A stretch of DNA of 64,000 nt from Oasisia sp. SBJ-2009 (lineage: Eukaryota; Annelida; Polychaeta; Sabellida; Siboglinidae): contig OZ024867.1 of NCBI GenBank assembly GCA_964017155.1, positions 29,970,312-30,034,311 on the forward strand, in the 5' to 3' direction. The position numbers and the translations under genes are program-made. The notes under the pieces were generated by a model. It was not told where the DNA came from, ran no database searches, and worked only from the letters and a program-made list of their open reading frames with translations. Shown one piece after another: positions 1 through 12,312 of this stretch (positions are counted from its first letter, which is position 1; each line of letters opens with the position of its first letter).

Positions 1-1265
1 GTACGTATGTACGTGTGTGCGTGACCCGTGTTTACCAGACATGATACCTGTTTAATGACCAGCGGAAGTTTCGACTAAGTAATGTCTTTGAATAAGTATT
101 ACACACCATAATATATTCAAGCACGTTGACTGTTTTAGATCCGGCCTTTGCTAAAGGTCCATAGGACTCTGAGATGTTTAATGTTCACTGGTTTGCAACA
201 GCTATGCATGTTATGCCGTCTTGTTTTGTACTTGTCATCGAAACACATTAAAAATGCAATTTACTTTGACACTATGCCTGTTTTTGTAGATGGCTTAATT
301 CAACTAGTAGTAGCTCACTAAGTTACATAAAGATGTGAGGTCTATGGATAACATAATTATACAGGAATAGTAATCTGCCCAAGGTTCGGCAGTCAAAACA
401 CAAAGAAATATGACATTTTGCTTATGTGACCTTACCATAACGCATATCCTAGTTATTAGTATTGTAATTTACTAGTTCTAATATATCAGCTATTTAAAAT
501 AACTATTCTGAATACGTATAGGACCACGTCACATTAGCGAATGACACAAATAAATATGCATCCCATAGTTCCCGGATCAAAATCCCATTTTACCCGTATG
601 TGCGGGTAAAATGGGAATTGTGCTGGTAAAACGGGATTTATCAAAATATAATTATGTCAACAAAATAACAATACGATGTTGTGTTTTTGGTGTGTTTGGG
701 CGATACACAACAAACTGTTACCATAATGCGCAAAGTGTGGGTGCGAAGAACAACGGAACGTTAACTCTCCCATATTGTCCGGGTTTCCCATACATGTGCG
801 TGCGTTAATTAGTACTCGTTCGCGAGCACGCATATGCCACTGCAATCCGCCGTGAGCATTGGCTACGCGACAATATAAAATGCGCAGTGAAGAAAGCTGG
901 TTATATCAACGTCATCAATTAAGTTGCGCTGAGCACACAAATTATGTGTTTGTATCGACCATTGCCGCAACTTGTTGTCGCACGTAAGTGGAGATACTTA
1001 AAGATAATATCCAGTTGGAACTAGCGTGATGTGTTATAATACAACGTTGTACAGGAAGTGCGTAATACATGTTCGAATTGAACCGTGTTCCGCATGTAAA
1101 TGATTGATGACGAACGTCCAATTACGAATGTGTGCAAGTGTTGCTTTTAGACAGGTGCGCATTATATGCAATTGTATTATGGATTTATGTCGACATCAGG
1201 GCGAAATTAGATAATTGTGGCCGTTCGCAATACAAATGTATTGTCAGGTAACAACGAAATACAAA
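1..1265. other. Intergenic DNA, no gene recognised
   Basis: The DNA is AT-rich with no convincing coding stretch. Short open frames at 611-808 (+) and 657-845 (-) overlap on opposite strands and have no recognisable motif. The only structure I see is a hairpin near 581-619: a stem of about 16 bp around ATTTTACCCG with a 6-base loop. A third, imperfect copy of the GGTAAAACGGGA arm lies at about 624-638. Confidence 0.6.
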
Positions 1266-1788
1266 TGAGAGAGAGAGAGAGAGAAAGAGAGACAGAGAGA
1301 CAGAGAGACAGAGAGACAGAGAGACAGAGAGACAGAGAGACATAGAGACAGAGAGACAGAGAGACAGAGAGACAGAGAGACAGAGAGACAGAGAGACAGA
1401 GAGACAGAGAGACAGAGAGACAGAGAGACAGAGAGACAGAGAGACAGAGAGACAGAGAGACAGAGAGACAGAGAGACAGAGAGACAGAGAGACAGAGAGA
1501 CAGAGAGACAGAGAGACAGAGAGACAGAGAGACAGAGAGACAGAGAGACAGAGAGACAGAGAGACAGAGAGACAGAGAGACAGAGAGACAGAGAGACAGA
1601 GAGACAGAGAGACAGAGAGACAGAGAGACAGAGAGACAGAGAGACAGAGAGACAGAGAGACAGAGAGACAGAGAGACAGAGAGACAGAGAGACAGAGAGA
1701 CAGAGAGACAGAGAGACAGAGAGACAGAGAGACAGAGAGACAGAGAGACAGAGAGACAGAGAGACAGAGAGACAGAGAGACAGAGAGA
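1266..1788. repeat. GAGACAGA 8-bp tandem array
   Basis: A short GA run leads into about 60 nearly perfect copies of the 8-bp unit GAGACAGA, with one C-to-A/T variant near 1341. The long Ser/Leu/Cys/Val reading frames on the minus strand are translations of this array and not genes. Confidence 0.97.
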
Positions 1789-2090
1789 GCATCAGAATAG
1801 GATACACTGTACACTTATATGGCTTATGCTGATGATATTACCGTATTCCCAACACATGTACACGATACGCAAACCCTGTTTGATATGTGTGCAGTACACA
1901 GTAAAAGATAGGGATTCAAGTTTGGGGTTGAAAAATCGAAATGAGCGATTGTTGGAAAAATTCCGTTATACTAAAAACCAAAGTGGAGGCTTGACGATAC
2001 ATATATTTATGAAGATGAATGACTTTATGTACTTGGTAATGTGTTTAATCGTTGGCAATCGGTAATGATGCCAACCATGTCACCAACAAA

Positions 2091-3175
2091 CTACCAAAGT
2101 GCAGACAGTAATGTTATGGGCTTGGTAGTCTCTTTCACTAATGACAATAACTGTAGGGTTTCGTCCATGTGTTTTGCTCGTTGGTGTGATATTAATCTGA
2201 TCGGAGCTGCAAAGCCTCTGCCAAAGTTGGTACAGAAGACGGTAGGTGCACAAGCATCTGGAAGCCCTTGTCGGGGATTCTGATCATGCTGGTAATTTTG
2301 TGATATGTTTTCTTCAATATGGCTATATCCTTCGTGATTGGCCTGCATCCACTGTTGTCTACCTTGTATAAGAGTCTCCCTTGTGATTTTTTTAATTTTG
2401 ACTACACATTTGTATCGCAGACGTTGTCCGCCATGAAAACGTTTCCCTTTGGTCCCCCCCCCCCCATAGAATACCGCCTTTGGGAGTCTGCTGTCATTCA
2501 CATCGGTGATATGTCCAGTCCAACTGAGTTAGGAAGCGGGTAGAGTGGCTTTTATGCTGGCCACATTAGCCTGTCTCAGGACGTCAACATTTGGGATATT
2601 GTCTTTCCATGAGACCACGAGGATTTGTCGTAGATGCAGGAGAAGTTTGTTTTCTAATGTGTCGATGGCAGAGAGTGTATGGCTCGGCTGAATATAGTAG
2701 TGTTGGAAACATAATTGCTTATACATCTTGCACTATGTGAAAACTAATACCATGTTGTGACCATATCTTCCAGAATCCAGAGGAGAACACATGCGGTTGT
2801 TACTGTCCACATCAATGGTGTTGTCAGATGTAACAACAGTTCTACCCAGATAGGTGGAGTTCTTAACTGATTTCAGTAGAGTGATTGATTCTAAGTCCAA
2901 GCAGAGTGGCAGCTTCTTCAAAGTGTTTACAACTCTCTCTGGTGTCTTCTTGTGTATGTGCAATGATAGCAGCATCGTCTGAAATAGTAGATCACGAATG
3001 CAAAGTTCTGGAGTTGTTATGCTTGATTTTAGTCTAGCCAACTGAAATATATATTTCTGTCAGATATATTGCGGATGAAAAATCTTGCATTAATGTGTTC
3101 GGAAACCATTGACAGTAATGCTTACAGAAAGAGAGTGAACAAGGTAGGTGCCAAGACACATCCTGGCATTAGTTA
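2091..3175 (-). mobile_element. Degraded non-LTR retrotransposon (LINE), reverse transcriptase to C-terminus
   Basis: Read on the minus strand in several frames, this is an old LINE pol remnant. Near 3150 the reverse-transcriptase motif GCVLAPTLFTLF is readable. Around 2760-2860 comes YLGRTVVTSDNTIDVD, the usual YLGS...I...D block after the RT palm. At 2530-2720 comes a KLLLHLRQILVVSWKDNI stretch. At 2330-2500 comes the C-terminal SRLPKAVFYG...GQRLRYK block. Stops and frameshifts separate the blocks, so it is dead. The C-terminal part resembles the longer LINE at 40633-43045 in layout (RLPK.V.Y), so the two may be one family. The clade is not resolved. Confidence 0.8.
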
Positions 3176-3244
3176 ACGGCTAATTTCAGAAGGATTTATG
3201 CAGAATTGTCCGGCTGTTGAGAGCAGCGTCACACTTGTCTTTGT

Positions 3245-3790
3245 ATTGATTATATACTCGCAGCCGGGTGAACAGCATTCTCCAAGCACCGCGTATTCAA
3301 GGGTAACATCGGAACGTGCTTGAAGAGACAAATCTACAATTCATGTGTAATTTCATCAATGACATACAGCGCGGACAGATGGGCACTCACCACCCGTGCA
3401 AAGAACAAGCTAGCCGCGCATAAACAAAGATGGAAAGGAGTATGTTAAACTTGACATACAGGGACTGACAAACAAACATCTGGGTAGAGAAAAGGCATGG
3501 TGACAAACGTGATTGAACGTGTCAGAAAACGGAAGTGGACCTGGGCAGGGCACGTCAGTAGGATACGAGATAACCGATGCACATTGCGTATCACGAACTG
3601 GAAAACCTACGAAAGGAAAAATACCTAAAGGAAGACTGGTGAGACGTTGGAAAGACGAACTAGACGACTACTGGAAGGGTATCATCTGGCAGAGGATAGC
3701 GCAAGATAGGCAGATGTGGAAGCAACATGCTGAGGCTTTGGCCCAACTACGGAACACTATGATTGCATAATGATGATGACGATGATGATG
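3245..3790 (+). mobile_element. LINE 3' end (C-terminal pol domain, ATG-rich tail)
   Basis: Plus-strand remnant of a second LINE family. The readable order is an RITAGW-like start, FKGNIGTCLKRQIYNSCV, TRAKNKLAA, RKRKWTWAGHVSRIRDNR, then WKDELDDYWKGIIWQRIAQ and [14 protein letters not shown]. This is the typical LINE C-terminal block (KW.WAGHV.R ... GR...RW.DEL ... W...A.DR..W). It ends in a (GATGAT)n-like tail followed by a TA array, consistent with a 3' end preserved by target-primed insertion. Related copies lie at 30395-30930 and 31095-31525 in the same orientation. It is broken by stops and frame changes. Confidence 0.85.
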
Positions 3791-3793
3791 ATA

Positions 3794-3795
<2 letters not shown>

Positions 3796-3873
<78 letters not shown>

Positions 3874-3952
3874 CTGTATATATTGTTGCTGTATATTTTA
3901 TCAGACATTTTATTGTTCACCGTGTCTTTTGTATGTGAATGCATGTATGAAC

Positions 3953-3986
<34 letters not shown>
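3796..3986. repeat. Two (TA)n runs
   Basis: Pure TA runs at 3796-3871 and 3955-3986 flank 80 bp of AT-rich DNA. The first directly follows the ATG tail of the LINE remnant. Confidence 0.95.
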
Positions 3987-3990
<4 letters not shown>

Positions 3991-4114
3991 TTTACTGTTT
4001 ATTCTCCGGCAACGGCGGTTGAATAAATTAATAATAATAATTACTATTTTTATTACCACATATTCACACGCACACCGGCACTTCAACACACATATGCACA
4101 CACACATACGCACA

Positions 4115-4285
4115 CACACGCACACGCAAACAGTACACAGATTGATCAACCAAGTACATAACGTAAGGAACGTTCAAATGGTAAACAAGTCCCCCTACAT
4201 TGGAGATGTCATGATGTTCTAAGGATGCGTTGATTGCAATATGATTGCAGCAGGAACATGATACGTCTTCTTCTATTCGGAATTT
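4115..4285. repeat. Direct repeat, copy 1 (about 168 bp)
   Basis: A segment starting in CACACG repeats and running through CAAACAGTACACA, ATCAACCAAGTACATAA and GGATGCGTTGATTGCAATAT recurs at 5258-5424 with roughly 85-90% identity by eye. The two copies are about 1.14 kb apart and enclose a TA array and a SINE. The element type is not recognised. Confidence 0.85.
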
Positions 4286-5252
<967 letters not shown>

Positions 5253-5257
5253 TATAC

Positions 5258-5424
5258 ACGCACACGCACACGCAAACAGTACACATATTAATCAACCAAG
5301 TACATAAAGTAAGAAACGTTCAAATGGTAAACATTGCCTACATTGGAGATGTCATGGTGTGATACGGATGCGTTGATTGCAATATGACTCCAGCAGGAAC
5401 AACTTCTTTTATTCGGGATTGCAT
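5258..5424. repeat. Direct repeat, copy 2
   Basis: Second copy of the 4115-4285 segment. It keeps the CACACGCAAACAGTACACA start and the TTCTTTTATTCGG end. Differences are scattered substitutions and small indels. Confidence 0.85.
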
Positions 5425-5442
5425 GGTGTGTGTCCGTTTTTG

Positions 5443-5916
5443 TATGTACGTACGTACATGTACGTATGTACGTACGTACATGTACGTACGTACGTATGTA
5501 TGTATGTATGTATGTATGTATGTATGTATGTATGTATGTATGTATGTATGTATGTATGTATGTATGTATGTGTATGTATGAATGTATGTATGTATGTATG
5601 TATGTATGTATGTATGTATGTATGTATGTATGTATGTATGTATGTATGTATGTATTGAAGTGTATATATGTATGGGATTGTTTATGTGTGTATGTATGTA
5701 TGTATGTATGTATGTATGTATGTATGTATGTATGTATGTATGTATGTATGTATGTATGTATGTATGTGTATGTATGAATGTATGTATGTATGTATGTATG
5801 TATGTATGTATGTATGTATGTATGTATGTATGTATGTATGTATGTATGCATGTATGTATGTATGTATTGAAGTGTATATATGTATGGGATTGTTTATGTG
5901 TGTATGTATGTATGTA

Positions 5917-5925
<9 letters not shown>
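5443..5925. repeat. (TATG)n array with TACG start and a 212-bp higher-order duplication
   Basis: It opens with palindromic GTACGTAC/ATGTAC blocks, then becomes TATG units. The interruption TATTGAAGTGTATATATGTA occurs at about 5653 and again at about 5865, so a block of roughly 212 bp was duplicated in tandem. Long Tyr/Val/Cys/Met frames here are repeat translations. Confidence 0.95.
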
Positions 5926-6097
<172 letters not shown>

Positions 6098-6699
6098 CTG
6101 AACGTGAACTGATCTCAATAGCTATCAACATTTGAACGAAACGTCTGCTTAGCTAGAACTATTGGACCATATAGGCATAAACATATGATAGGTTCACATC
6201 GCATAGGAATACAGACAAACGCCATGTAGTGTTTGTAAGACAAACACATTGTACCTGCCGATCGAATCTTCTTGATCTAGCCGCGATGAATTTAGAGATA
6301 ATCATATCACGATTAGACGATGAATGAGTGGACGGATAAACATTAACTCCAGTCATGTTGTTTTACGTTTAATATTTAATTGTCTATCCACTGTGATGTG
6401 CATAGCTGCTGCCATTGAGTCCATTTGATGTTCTAGTTGTTACGTAGTAGATACCACAATTCATACATAAACATGATCATTAAGCTCGGATTGCCGAGCA
6501 AACTGTAATCGATTTAACGTGGCTACTTACTACACACGAGATGATACGTGCTATATGATATCGCACGCTGATTTAAACTACAATAATATAATCCTTTGCC
6601 GCTGACGAGTTGTTGCGTATCAAGTGTAGCTGGGTGTGAACAATAACACAATTGTGTAGTAAAAGTAGGTCAGTATCAAGTACTGTCAAGTTTATTGTT
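6098..6699. other. Unannotated spacer
   Basis: No convincing coding sequence, repeat or known element seen. The short minus-strand frame at 6159-6356 has no recognisable motif. Confidence 0.5.
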
Positions 6700-7060
6700 C
6701 ACGCCCATACGAGACCAGCTATATACGAGTATCGCTGTACACTATCCTCGGGATTATTCAAAGCGTTGTACACTTCACATCCGGACAGGCTAGTTCAGTT
6801 TCACACCACCTCGAATTCAGTGGAAAGCGTCCAGCCACGGTGCAACCAATGCGCGAATACTAATCGTACACAAATATCCATCAGTGTCTATGTTCAGTTA
6901 ATCGTTCATACAGCTGAGTGACCTGTAGCAATGTATAGTTGACACGTTTCGTGTACAAGGTTCGACACAGCAGTACCGGATACGAACACTAGTTCTCTTA
7001 TTCAAGAATCAAACTCTCTAGTTACGGCGTCAGGGCGACGTGTTAACCAGACTATGCGCT
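6700..7060 (-). mobile_element. Old, diverged SINE copy
   Basis: It is colinear with the SINE at 4941-5252 in the same orientation: TTCAAAGCGTTGTACACTT (tail side), CAGCTGAGTGACCTGTAGCA in the body, and a GATACGAACACTAGTTCTCT head with a decayed B-box. It is much more diverged than the 5-kb copy, which implies an older insertion. Confidence 0.7.
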
Positions 7061-7379
7061 GTGGACAGAGGATATGAAAGGCCGTCGAAGAAGCCAGGCT
7101 CGAAGTCTGCTCTTTCGTTGCGAACATTGGGTTCATTCGCCCTTCTTGTTCTGGTTCAATCAGTTGCACGCGTACCTGGCCAATGGCTATGGTGGATACT
7201 GGTGTAAGACATAAAGTATTTCATAAACTAATTTATTTATATATTTTATTGAGTAAATTGTAAAAACAATCGTATTATTATTATTTGTTTTAATATATAA
7301 TAATCATAATATTTAACTTTTAATATTTCATAAATAATTACGTTAGCAAGGGGTGGTTCCGGAAATATGGCGCTTTATA

Positions 7380-7412
<33 letters not shown>

Positions 7413-8036
7413 TGCAATCGCAATCATAACCAAAAATATAACAATATAATAATAACAAATATAATAGTAATAGTAATAATGGTAATAACGTTAGCTGCAT
7501 TAATTGAAGCGTTGCTGAATTGTTACTACAACATCAATAGAGCGGTCAATTGATCATGGTCCCGGGCAATGTAATGGCGATTGTCGTATGTATTTGGACT
7601 GTCTTATGCAAGCAATTGTTTAATACACCCAGGCGGGTTCGGTTTCCATTCATGTCCGTTAATCCGTTATTATGCCAAGATTTCTCCAAGAACAGGAAAC
7701 ACAAAACGCATTTGTTATCACTCTGAATGTGGCCCATGTATAATAGCAAACACGTAATAATTGAATAGCATATTGTTACTAGTAGGCCTAGTGTGGCCGT
7801 TGGTGTTATTGCAGTTCAATCCCACTTTATAGGTTACATATCAACAACCTAACGAGGCGATTAAAGGAAAATTACGCTATGAACGCAATGGATATCATTA
7901 CACTATACACATAAAGATTATCATTAGATTTACGCTCACTGTCTGGCCGAACTAAAGTTACTGATCGTTGGTCAAGTTACAAAAACTTGACACCCACACC
8001 GATAATAAAAAGAGATGTGTGCATACGTCATCGAAT
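7061..8036. other. AT-rich 5' flank of the sulfotransferase gene with an (AAT)n run
   Basis: It contains an (AAT)n run at 7378-7411 and AT-rich DNA. No promoter can be called with confidence. An in-frame stop (TGA, 7962-7964) precedes the first ATG of the sulfotransferase exon. Confidence 0.5.
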
Positions 8037-8346
8037 ATGACCGTTGGCTGGTGTCGCCTTATATCCGGTCATACAAGTCCGTCCATTGTGTTTAATTCGT
8101 CAGACATGTCACTCGACTCAGCGGCCATGCGCCTTCGATCGGTAGTCATACGTTTCATATTATTCGTCGTCTGCGTCAAGGCAACATGTTGGATGTTAGA
8201 AAGAATTGACAGATTCGTTCTTTTCCGACGTGAGGCTGAATGTCCAGATCTTCACTTCGCCCGTGAAGCGCTGCCGTTGACGGCTTTAGCCAGTTACGCT
8301 GGATCAGGTAATACCTGGGTTCGACATCTCATTCAACAAGCCACAG
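8037..8346 (+). CDS. Sulfotransferase exon 1 (membrane anchor and PAPS loop)
   Basis: Carries the anchor and the AGSGNTWVRHLI loop. The exon must stop after ACAG at 8346 for the frame to continue as ATG-LYTGAVYRD. The next bases are GCAAGT, so the intron uses a GC donor with an otherwise perfect U1 match. The nearby GT at 8351 would break the frame. Confidence 0.8.
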
Positions 8347-11300
8347 GCAAGTGACGTTGTCAGACCAACGATAGTTTTGCAGACGCGACTATGCAATTGA
8401 CATTTCCAGGTTGCTTAGTCAAAAATGGCTGCCCGAACACATGTTTTTGTCGTACATTTTGTTGAAATTATCTTTAAAATATCTTTATGATAAAAATATA
8501 AATGAAAATATTGAATGTATGCAGTAATGTTTGTTCTAGATTGTCATGTCGCAGTAATGATGTAATTCACACATTTTACCTTTATCCATACTTTATCGCC
8601 AAAGGCCAAACTTAACCGACGCTACGCGAATAATTGGGTTCCACAAATCCACGTTAGTCACTAGAGGCACTGATACGCAACTAGACCCTAGGTGCGTATC
8701 AGTGCCTCTACCGACAACGTGGATTTGTTTGCATGTTTTGTGGAACGATTGCTTAGATCATCCTTTTCGTATATATGAAGGGTAAGCTATTGACTGTGCA
8801 GGCGTAGCCAGCGGTACATTGTATGTGTGGGCATGTCATGACATGTGACATTGTATGCTCAATAGACAGCACCGCCAAAACAACGCCATCTTTGCACTGA
8901 ATTCGATCGCACGTCCCGCGACGTTTCATCGACTGTAAATGTACCTTAATGTTGACATTATGCTTTCATATTAACGGAAGTATTATACGATATCAATATT
9001 TAACTATGCGTGAAGACGTAGCAGTCTCGTGTGATGCATACGGCAAGTTGTGGATGATTTTAAACATCCTTTCCGGTATCGAGCCAGCACACCTGTCGTC
9101 TGGCCACCAGTCCACGTTCCATCGGCTGTAAATGTACATTAATGTACATATCATGCCTTCACATTGACAGAGATGTCAGAGTGTATCCATATTTAGCTAT
9201 GTGTGAGGCTTCGGATTCATGCGAGTTCAACAGCTGATTGTAGGATGATTTAAACCAGCGTTCCGCAATATTTTACGCAAAGCCGTGCCGCATTTTACAC
9301 ACGTCAAGAATACGATACAGACGGCACAAAGATCCTATTTGTGACAGAGCGTCCTCTATCCGATTAGTTATTGTGGTACCACATTGTCATTGTTATGTTA
9401 GTCAACCACGACATACAATGCATTGCTGTCAAATCACCACCAGTATATTCTGTGTTTTGAAACAATAGCCTGTGGATGTCTAGGCGTGATATCCGTTGCA
9501 CAGGGCGAACGCCATGTATATTATTAAAATTTTCAATTTTGTCGGTGTTAAATTGTGCATGTGACGCAGCTTGAACAGAACTATCGTGAATTTAGACTTT
9601 CTCCAAAATTCGTTCGGGGTTGGAGAATTAACGAACCGCAATATTAAAACAAATTCAATACATCGTGTTTTTCTATATCACTCTTAAGATACTTATGCCA
9701 TCTGTAATGTTGGATGGCGGAAACATTCATCGTATTTTTCAAATTTTCTAATTTCGCTTAACACGTGCATGTGACCAGTGTAACGCAACGAGTACATATA
9801 TCAACGGCTACCCTATCAACGACAACATTATCAGCAACAATAACACCAATAGCAACTTTGGCAGTAGCAACAGTAGCAGCAATATAAGCAGAAGTAGCAG
9901 CTTTAGCTGAACCAACAATAGCAGCAGTAGTACCAAAGTAGTAATGTCAACAGCAGCCGCAACATCAGTAGAAGCAGTATCAGCAGTAGCTGTACCAAGA
10001 GTAGCAGCAACAGCAGCAGTATATCCTGGAAAAATAGTATTGGTACTCCCATGAGATTTCCTGAATGGTTCTTGTCTTCCAGGGTTGTACACTGGCGCCG
10101 TCTACCGGGATCCTGCTCTGCAGAAAAACGGTTTTCCGGGAGAGGGTTTGCTTGACGGAGCCGTGGTCGTCATCAAGACCCACAAGCTTGCTACTGAGCC
10201 ACATAACCCCAGCTACGCACGCGCCATCCTCATCATTCGCTCTCCATTCGACGCCATTGTCTCAGAGATCAACAGACTGAATAGTGCCGGACATTCTCAC
10301 ATAGGAACTGCCTCTAAGGCGGCCTATCAAACAGGTAGGTAGGCTGGACACTATTATATTGGAACTGTCTCTATGGAGGCCTAATAGAGGGGTCGGTAGG
10401 CAGACACTCTCACACAGGAAATGACTTTCTCTGGACCTAACAGACAGGTAGATAGGCCTGACACTTGACTCGTTCGTTCGTTCGTTCGTTCGTTCGTTCG
10501 TCCGTCCGTCCGTCCGCCCGTCCGCCCGCCCGCCCGCCCGCCCGCCCGCCCGCCCGCCCGCCCGTCCGGCCGTCCGTCCGCCCGCCCGCCCGCCCGCCCG
10601 CCCGCCCGCCCGCCCGCCCGCCCGCCCGCCCGCCCGCCCGCCCGCCCGCCCGCCCGCCCGCCCGCCCGCCCGCTCGCTCGGTCGCTGTCTCGTTCGGTCG
10701 CTCGCTCGTTCGCTCTTTCGCTCGCTCGCTCGCTCGCTCGCTCGCTCGTTCGCTCGTTCGTTCGCTCGTTTGCCCGTTTGCTCGTTCGGTCGTTTCGTTC
10801 GTTCTAACTGATGCGCTGCGTATCACGTATAAAACTTACCTTCGCATGCAACTGTGATTATCTTTGTAATAATTCGTATGATAGATACCATTGTTACTTT
10901 ATATTACATTTAAAGACAATCAGTATTGCAGCCAAAGCCTATTTGTAATATCATGAGCTATATGAATGCCTGCGTAAGTTGCAATTTGAACATATGTTAT
11001 AATTTGGGGCCTATATCGATTTAAATGTTGTGCTGGCGGCATGGTCTCGTTAAGTATCGTTAACATCGCACCGGAAACATGAATTACTTGCGTGCCCTAT
11101 TTCCACGAATACTTCTCGTGCGGCAACATGATATGCGAAGCGACTGTGTAATTAGTCCATCCTTTCTTGTTGAATTTGGGAAATTTACACATTCGTTTCT
11201 TCATAGAGATAACACATTTTTTACTAAGAGTGGATGTCATTAACTCTGACTGTCTCGTTTGATTTCAGACAAATGGAAGTCATTTGCAAAACGAAACATC

Positions 11301-11681
11301 CACCAGTGGCACGTAATGAATCTGTCATGGCTGCGAGATTTTACGGGACCCGTGTACGTGATCATCTACGAAGACCTCCAGCGAGATTTGGGACGAGAGG
11401 TTGAAGGTATCGCGAGATTTCTTCATGTTACTCCAACGTTCGTGGACTGCGCTGTGCAGAACGCCCAGGGAGAATACTGTCGAAAAAAAAAGAAACCAGT
11501 GGATTATCACGAACTCTACAGCGAAGAACTAATGGCTGTTGCAAAGAGTAACGTACTCGATGTGGATCGTGCATTGCGCTCATCTAGTCACGTGACGATG
11601 TCAGGTGGCCTCGCGTCACATTATAACCTAACAGAAAAGTATCAATCTACTTTCGTAAAGTTTTCGCCAAATTCGGATTAG
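8037..11681 (+). CDS. WSCD-like Golgi sulfotransferase (three exons)
   Basis: Predicted exons 8037-8346, 10083-10334 and 11269-11681 join in phase 1/phase 1 to a protein of 324 residues. The layout is that of a type II membrane sulfotransferase: a short N-terminus, a hydrophobic segment at about residues 36-54, then a lumenal catalytic domain. The PAPS 5'-phosphosulfate loop is at residues 84-99 (SYAGSGNTW). The 3'-phosphate region is at about 152-165 (IIRSPFDAIVSE), and an IKTHK block is at about 134. These motifs match the WSCD1/WSCD2 (sialate O-sulfotransferase-like) family. No cysteine-rich WSC domain precedes the catalytic part, so this is a short form. In-frame ATGs at 8037, 8106 and 8127 are all possible starts; 8037 is chosen as the first ATG after the stop, with A at -3. 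Family assignment is strong; acceptor substrate is unknown. Confidence 0.85.
8638..8742. repeat. Long imperfect hairpin in intron 1
   Basis: The left arm has TTCCACAAATCCACGTT and CTAGAGGCACTGATACGCA. The right arm has the reverse complements TGCGTATCAGTGCCTCTA and AACGTGGATTTG...TTTTGTGGAA. The loop is only about 14 bases. It may be a small MITE or an expressed hairpin; no target duplication was identified. Confidence 0.85.
8920..9275. repeat. Diverged tandem duplication, period about 190 bp
   Basis: ATCGACTGTAAATGTACCTT (about 8930) recurs as ATCGGCTGTAAATGTACATT (about 9120). The following text is colinear in both: a TATGC-TTCA-ATT-AC-G block, ATTTA-CTATG, TGTGA/CATGCGA and GGATGATTT-AAAC. 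It is intronic with no coding potential. Confidence 0.75.
9825..10020. repeat. Degenerate trinucleotide (CAG/GTA) tract
   Basis: Imperfect CAGCAR/AGTAGC triplets across about 200 bp near the intron 1 acceptor. The Leu-rich minus frame is a translation artefact. Confidence 0.85.
10083..10334 (+). CDS. Sulfotransferase exon 2 (PAPS 3'-phosphate region)
   Basis: Acceptor CTTCCAG/GG and donor ACAG/GTAGGT give phase 1 on both sides. The translation begins LYTGAVYRDPALQKNGF and contains GAVVVIKTHK and ILIIRSPFDAIVSEINR. The Arg and Ser of RSPFDAIVSE correspond to the 3'-phosphate contact region of PAPS sulfotransferases. Confidence 0.88.
10468..10804. repeat. CNCG tetranucleotide array in intron 2
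   Basis: Tetramers move in blocks from TTCG to TCCG to CCCG (most of the array), then CTCG and back to TTCG. It is GC-rich, has a CpG every 4 bp, and is very different from the surrounding AT-rich DNA. The Arg/Pro/Ala and Arg/Glu frames are artefacts. Confidence 0.97.
11269..11681 (+). CDS. Sulfotransferase exon 3 (C-terminal catalytic part)
   Basis: Acceptor TTTGATTTCAG/AC restores the frame as D-KWKSFAKRNIHQWH. The exon continues with PVYVIIYEDLQRDLGREVEG, the conserved Y/LRYEDL-type block of WSCD and related sulfotransferases, then FLHVTPTFVDCAV and a charged tail ending in TAG at 11679-11681. No frameshift. Confidence 0.88.
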
Positions 11682-11726
11682 CTGCATAATGTAAGTGCAG
11701 GTTAAATGTACAAAATAGGACGTTCT

Positions 11727-11732
11727 AATAAA
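11727..11732 (+). terminator. Poly(A) signal AATAAA of the sulfotransferase gene
   Basis: Canonical hexamer 45 bp after the stop codon. The short 3' UTR fits a compact gene. Confidence 0.65.
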
Positions 11733-11875
11733 ATGTCAGCCATCGCTTAAGACTGTGTAACACTGTAACCTACACAACGGGGTATTTTGGCACTAGTCGA
11801 GCTACATAGGAGGATACTTTGGACCTCCAGAGTCGTCCGACGTGTGAGGCTGTCAACGCTCTCCAGTTGGGTCGG

Positions 11876-11942
11876 TCGGCAGTCGGCAGTCGGCAGTCGG
11901 CAGTCGGCAGCCGGCAGCCGGCAGCCAGCAGCCAGCTGTTTA
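11876..11942. repeat. 7-bp tandem repeat (CAGTCGG/CAGCCGG)
   Basis: About nine units, shading from GCAGTCG to GCAGCCG to GCAGCCA. The open frames crossing it on both strands are probably chance. Confidence 0.9.
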
Positions 11943-12308
11943 CTCGATGGACGTGGCGCTGGATGGTCTGGTGTCAGTCGTTGCTTCTCCGCCTTCTTCC
12001 TTCTTGCGTTGATGACAACAACTGGTGGCAACCCTTGAGGGGAGAAGCCGTGGACCATGTGAGAGCTACTGAAGGTGCCGCTTGCAACTCACACTACTGG
12101 CAGGAGTCTCCTTCGAGCGATGGCGGACTTCCTAGTTGGTAAAGCTCCATTTGGTATTCACAATCTTCATATTCATATTGAGTCTAATTGGATAATCGGG
12201 GGGTGGGGGTGTGGGTATATAAGTCATATGATACCCATGTAACTGATTGTACGCATGTAATTTGGAAGATATATGATTATGAATGTCTTGCTGTTAACTA
12301 TTGATTAC

Positions 12309-12312
<4 letters not shown>

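Larger units (their letters stand above)
8347..10082 (+). other. Intron 1, GC-AG type, containing repeats
   Basis: Starts GCAAGT and ends CTTGTCTTCCAG. Inside are a long hairpin (8638-8742), a diverged tandem duplication (8920-9275) and a degenerate CAGCAR/GTAGCA tract (9825-10020) that ends about 60 bp before the acceptor. Confidence 0.75.

Noticed and set aside
581..619. Bacterial-type terminator hairpin
   Set aside because: The stem-loop is real, but there is no gene before it and no T-run after it, and the DNA is animal.
611..845. Small overlapping open frames
   Set aside because: No motif, opposite strands overlap, composition like flanking DNA.
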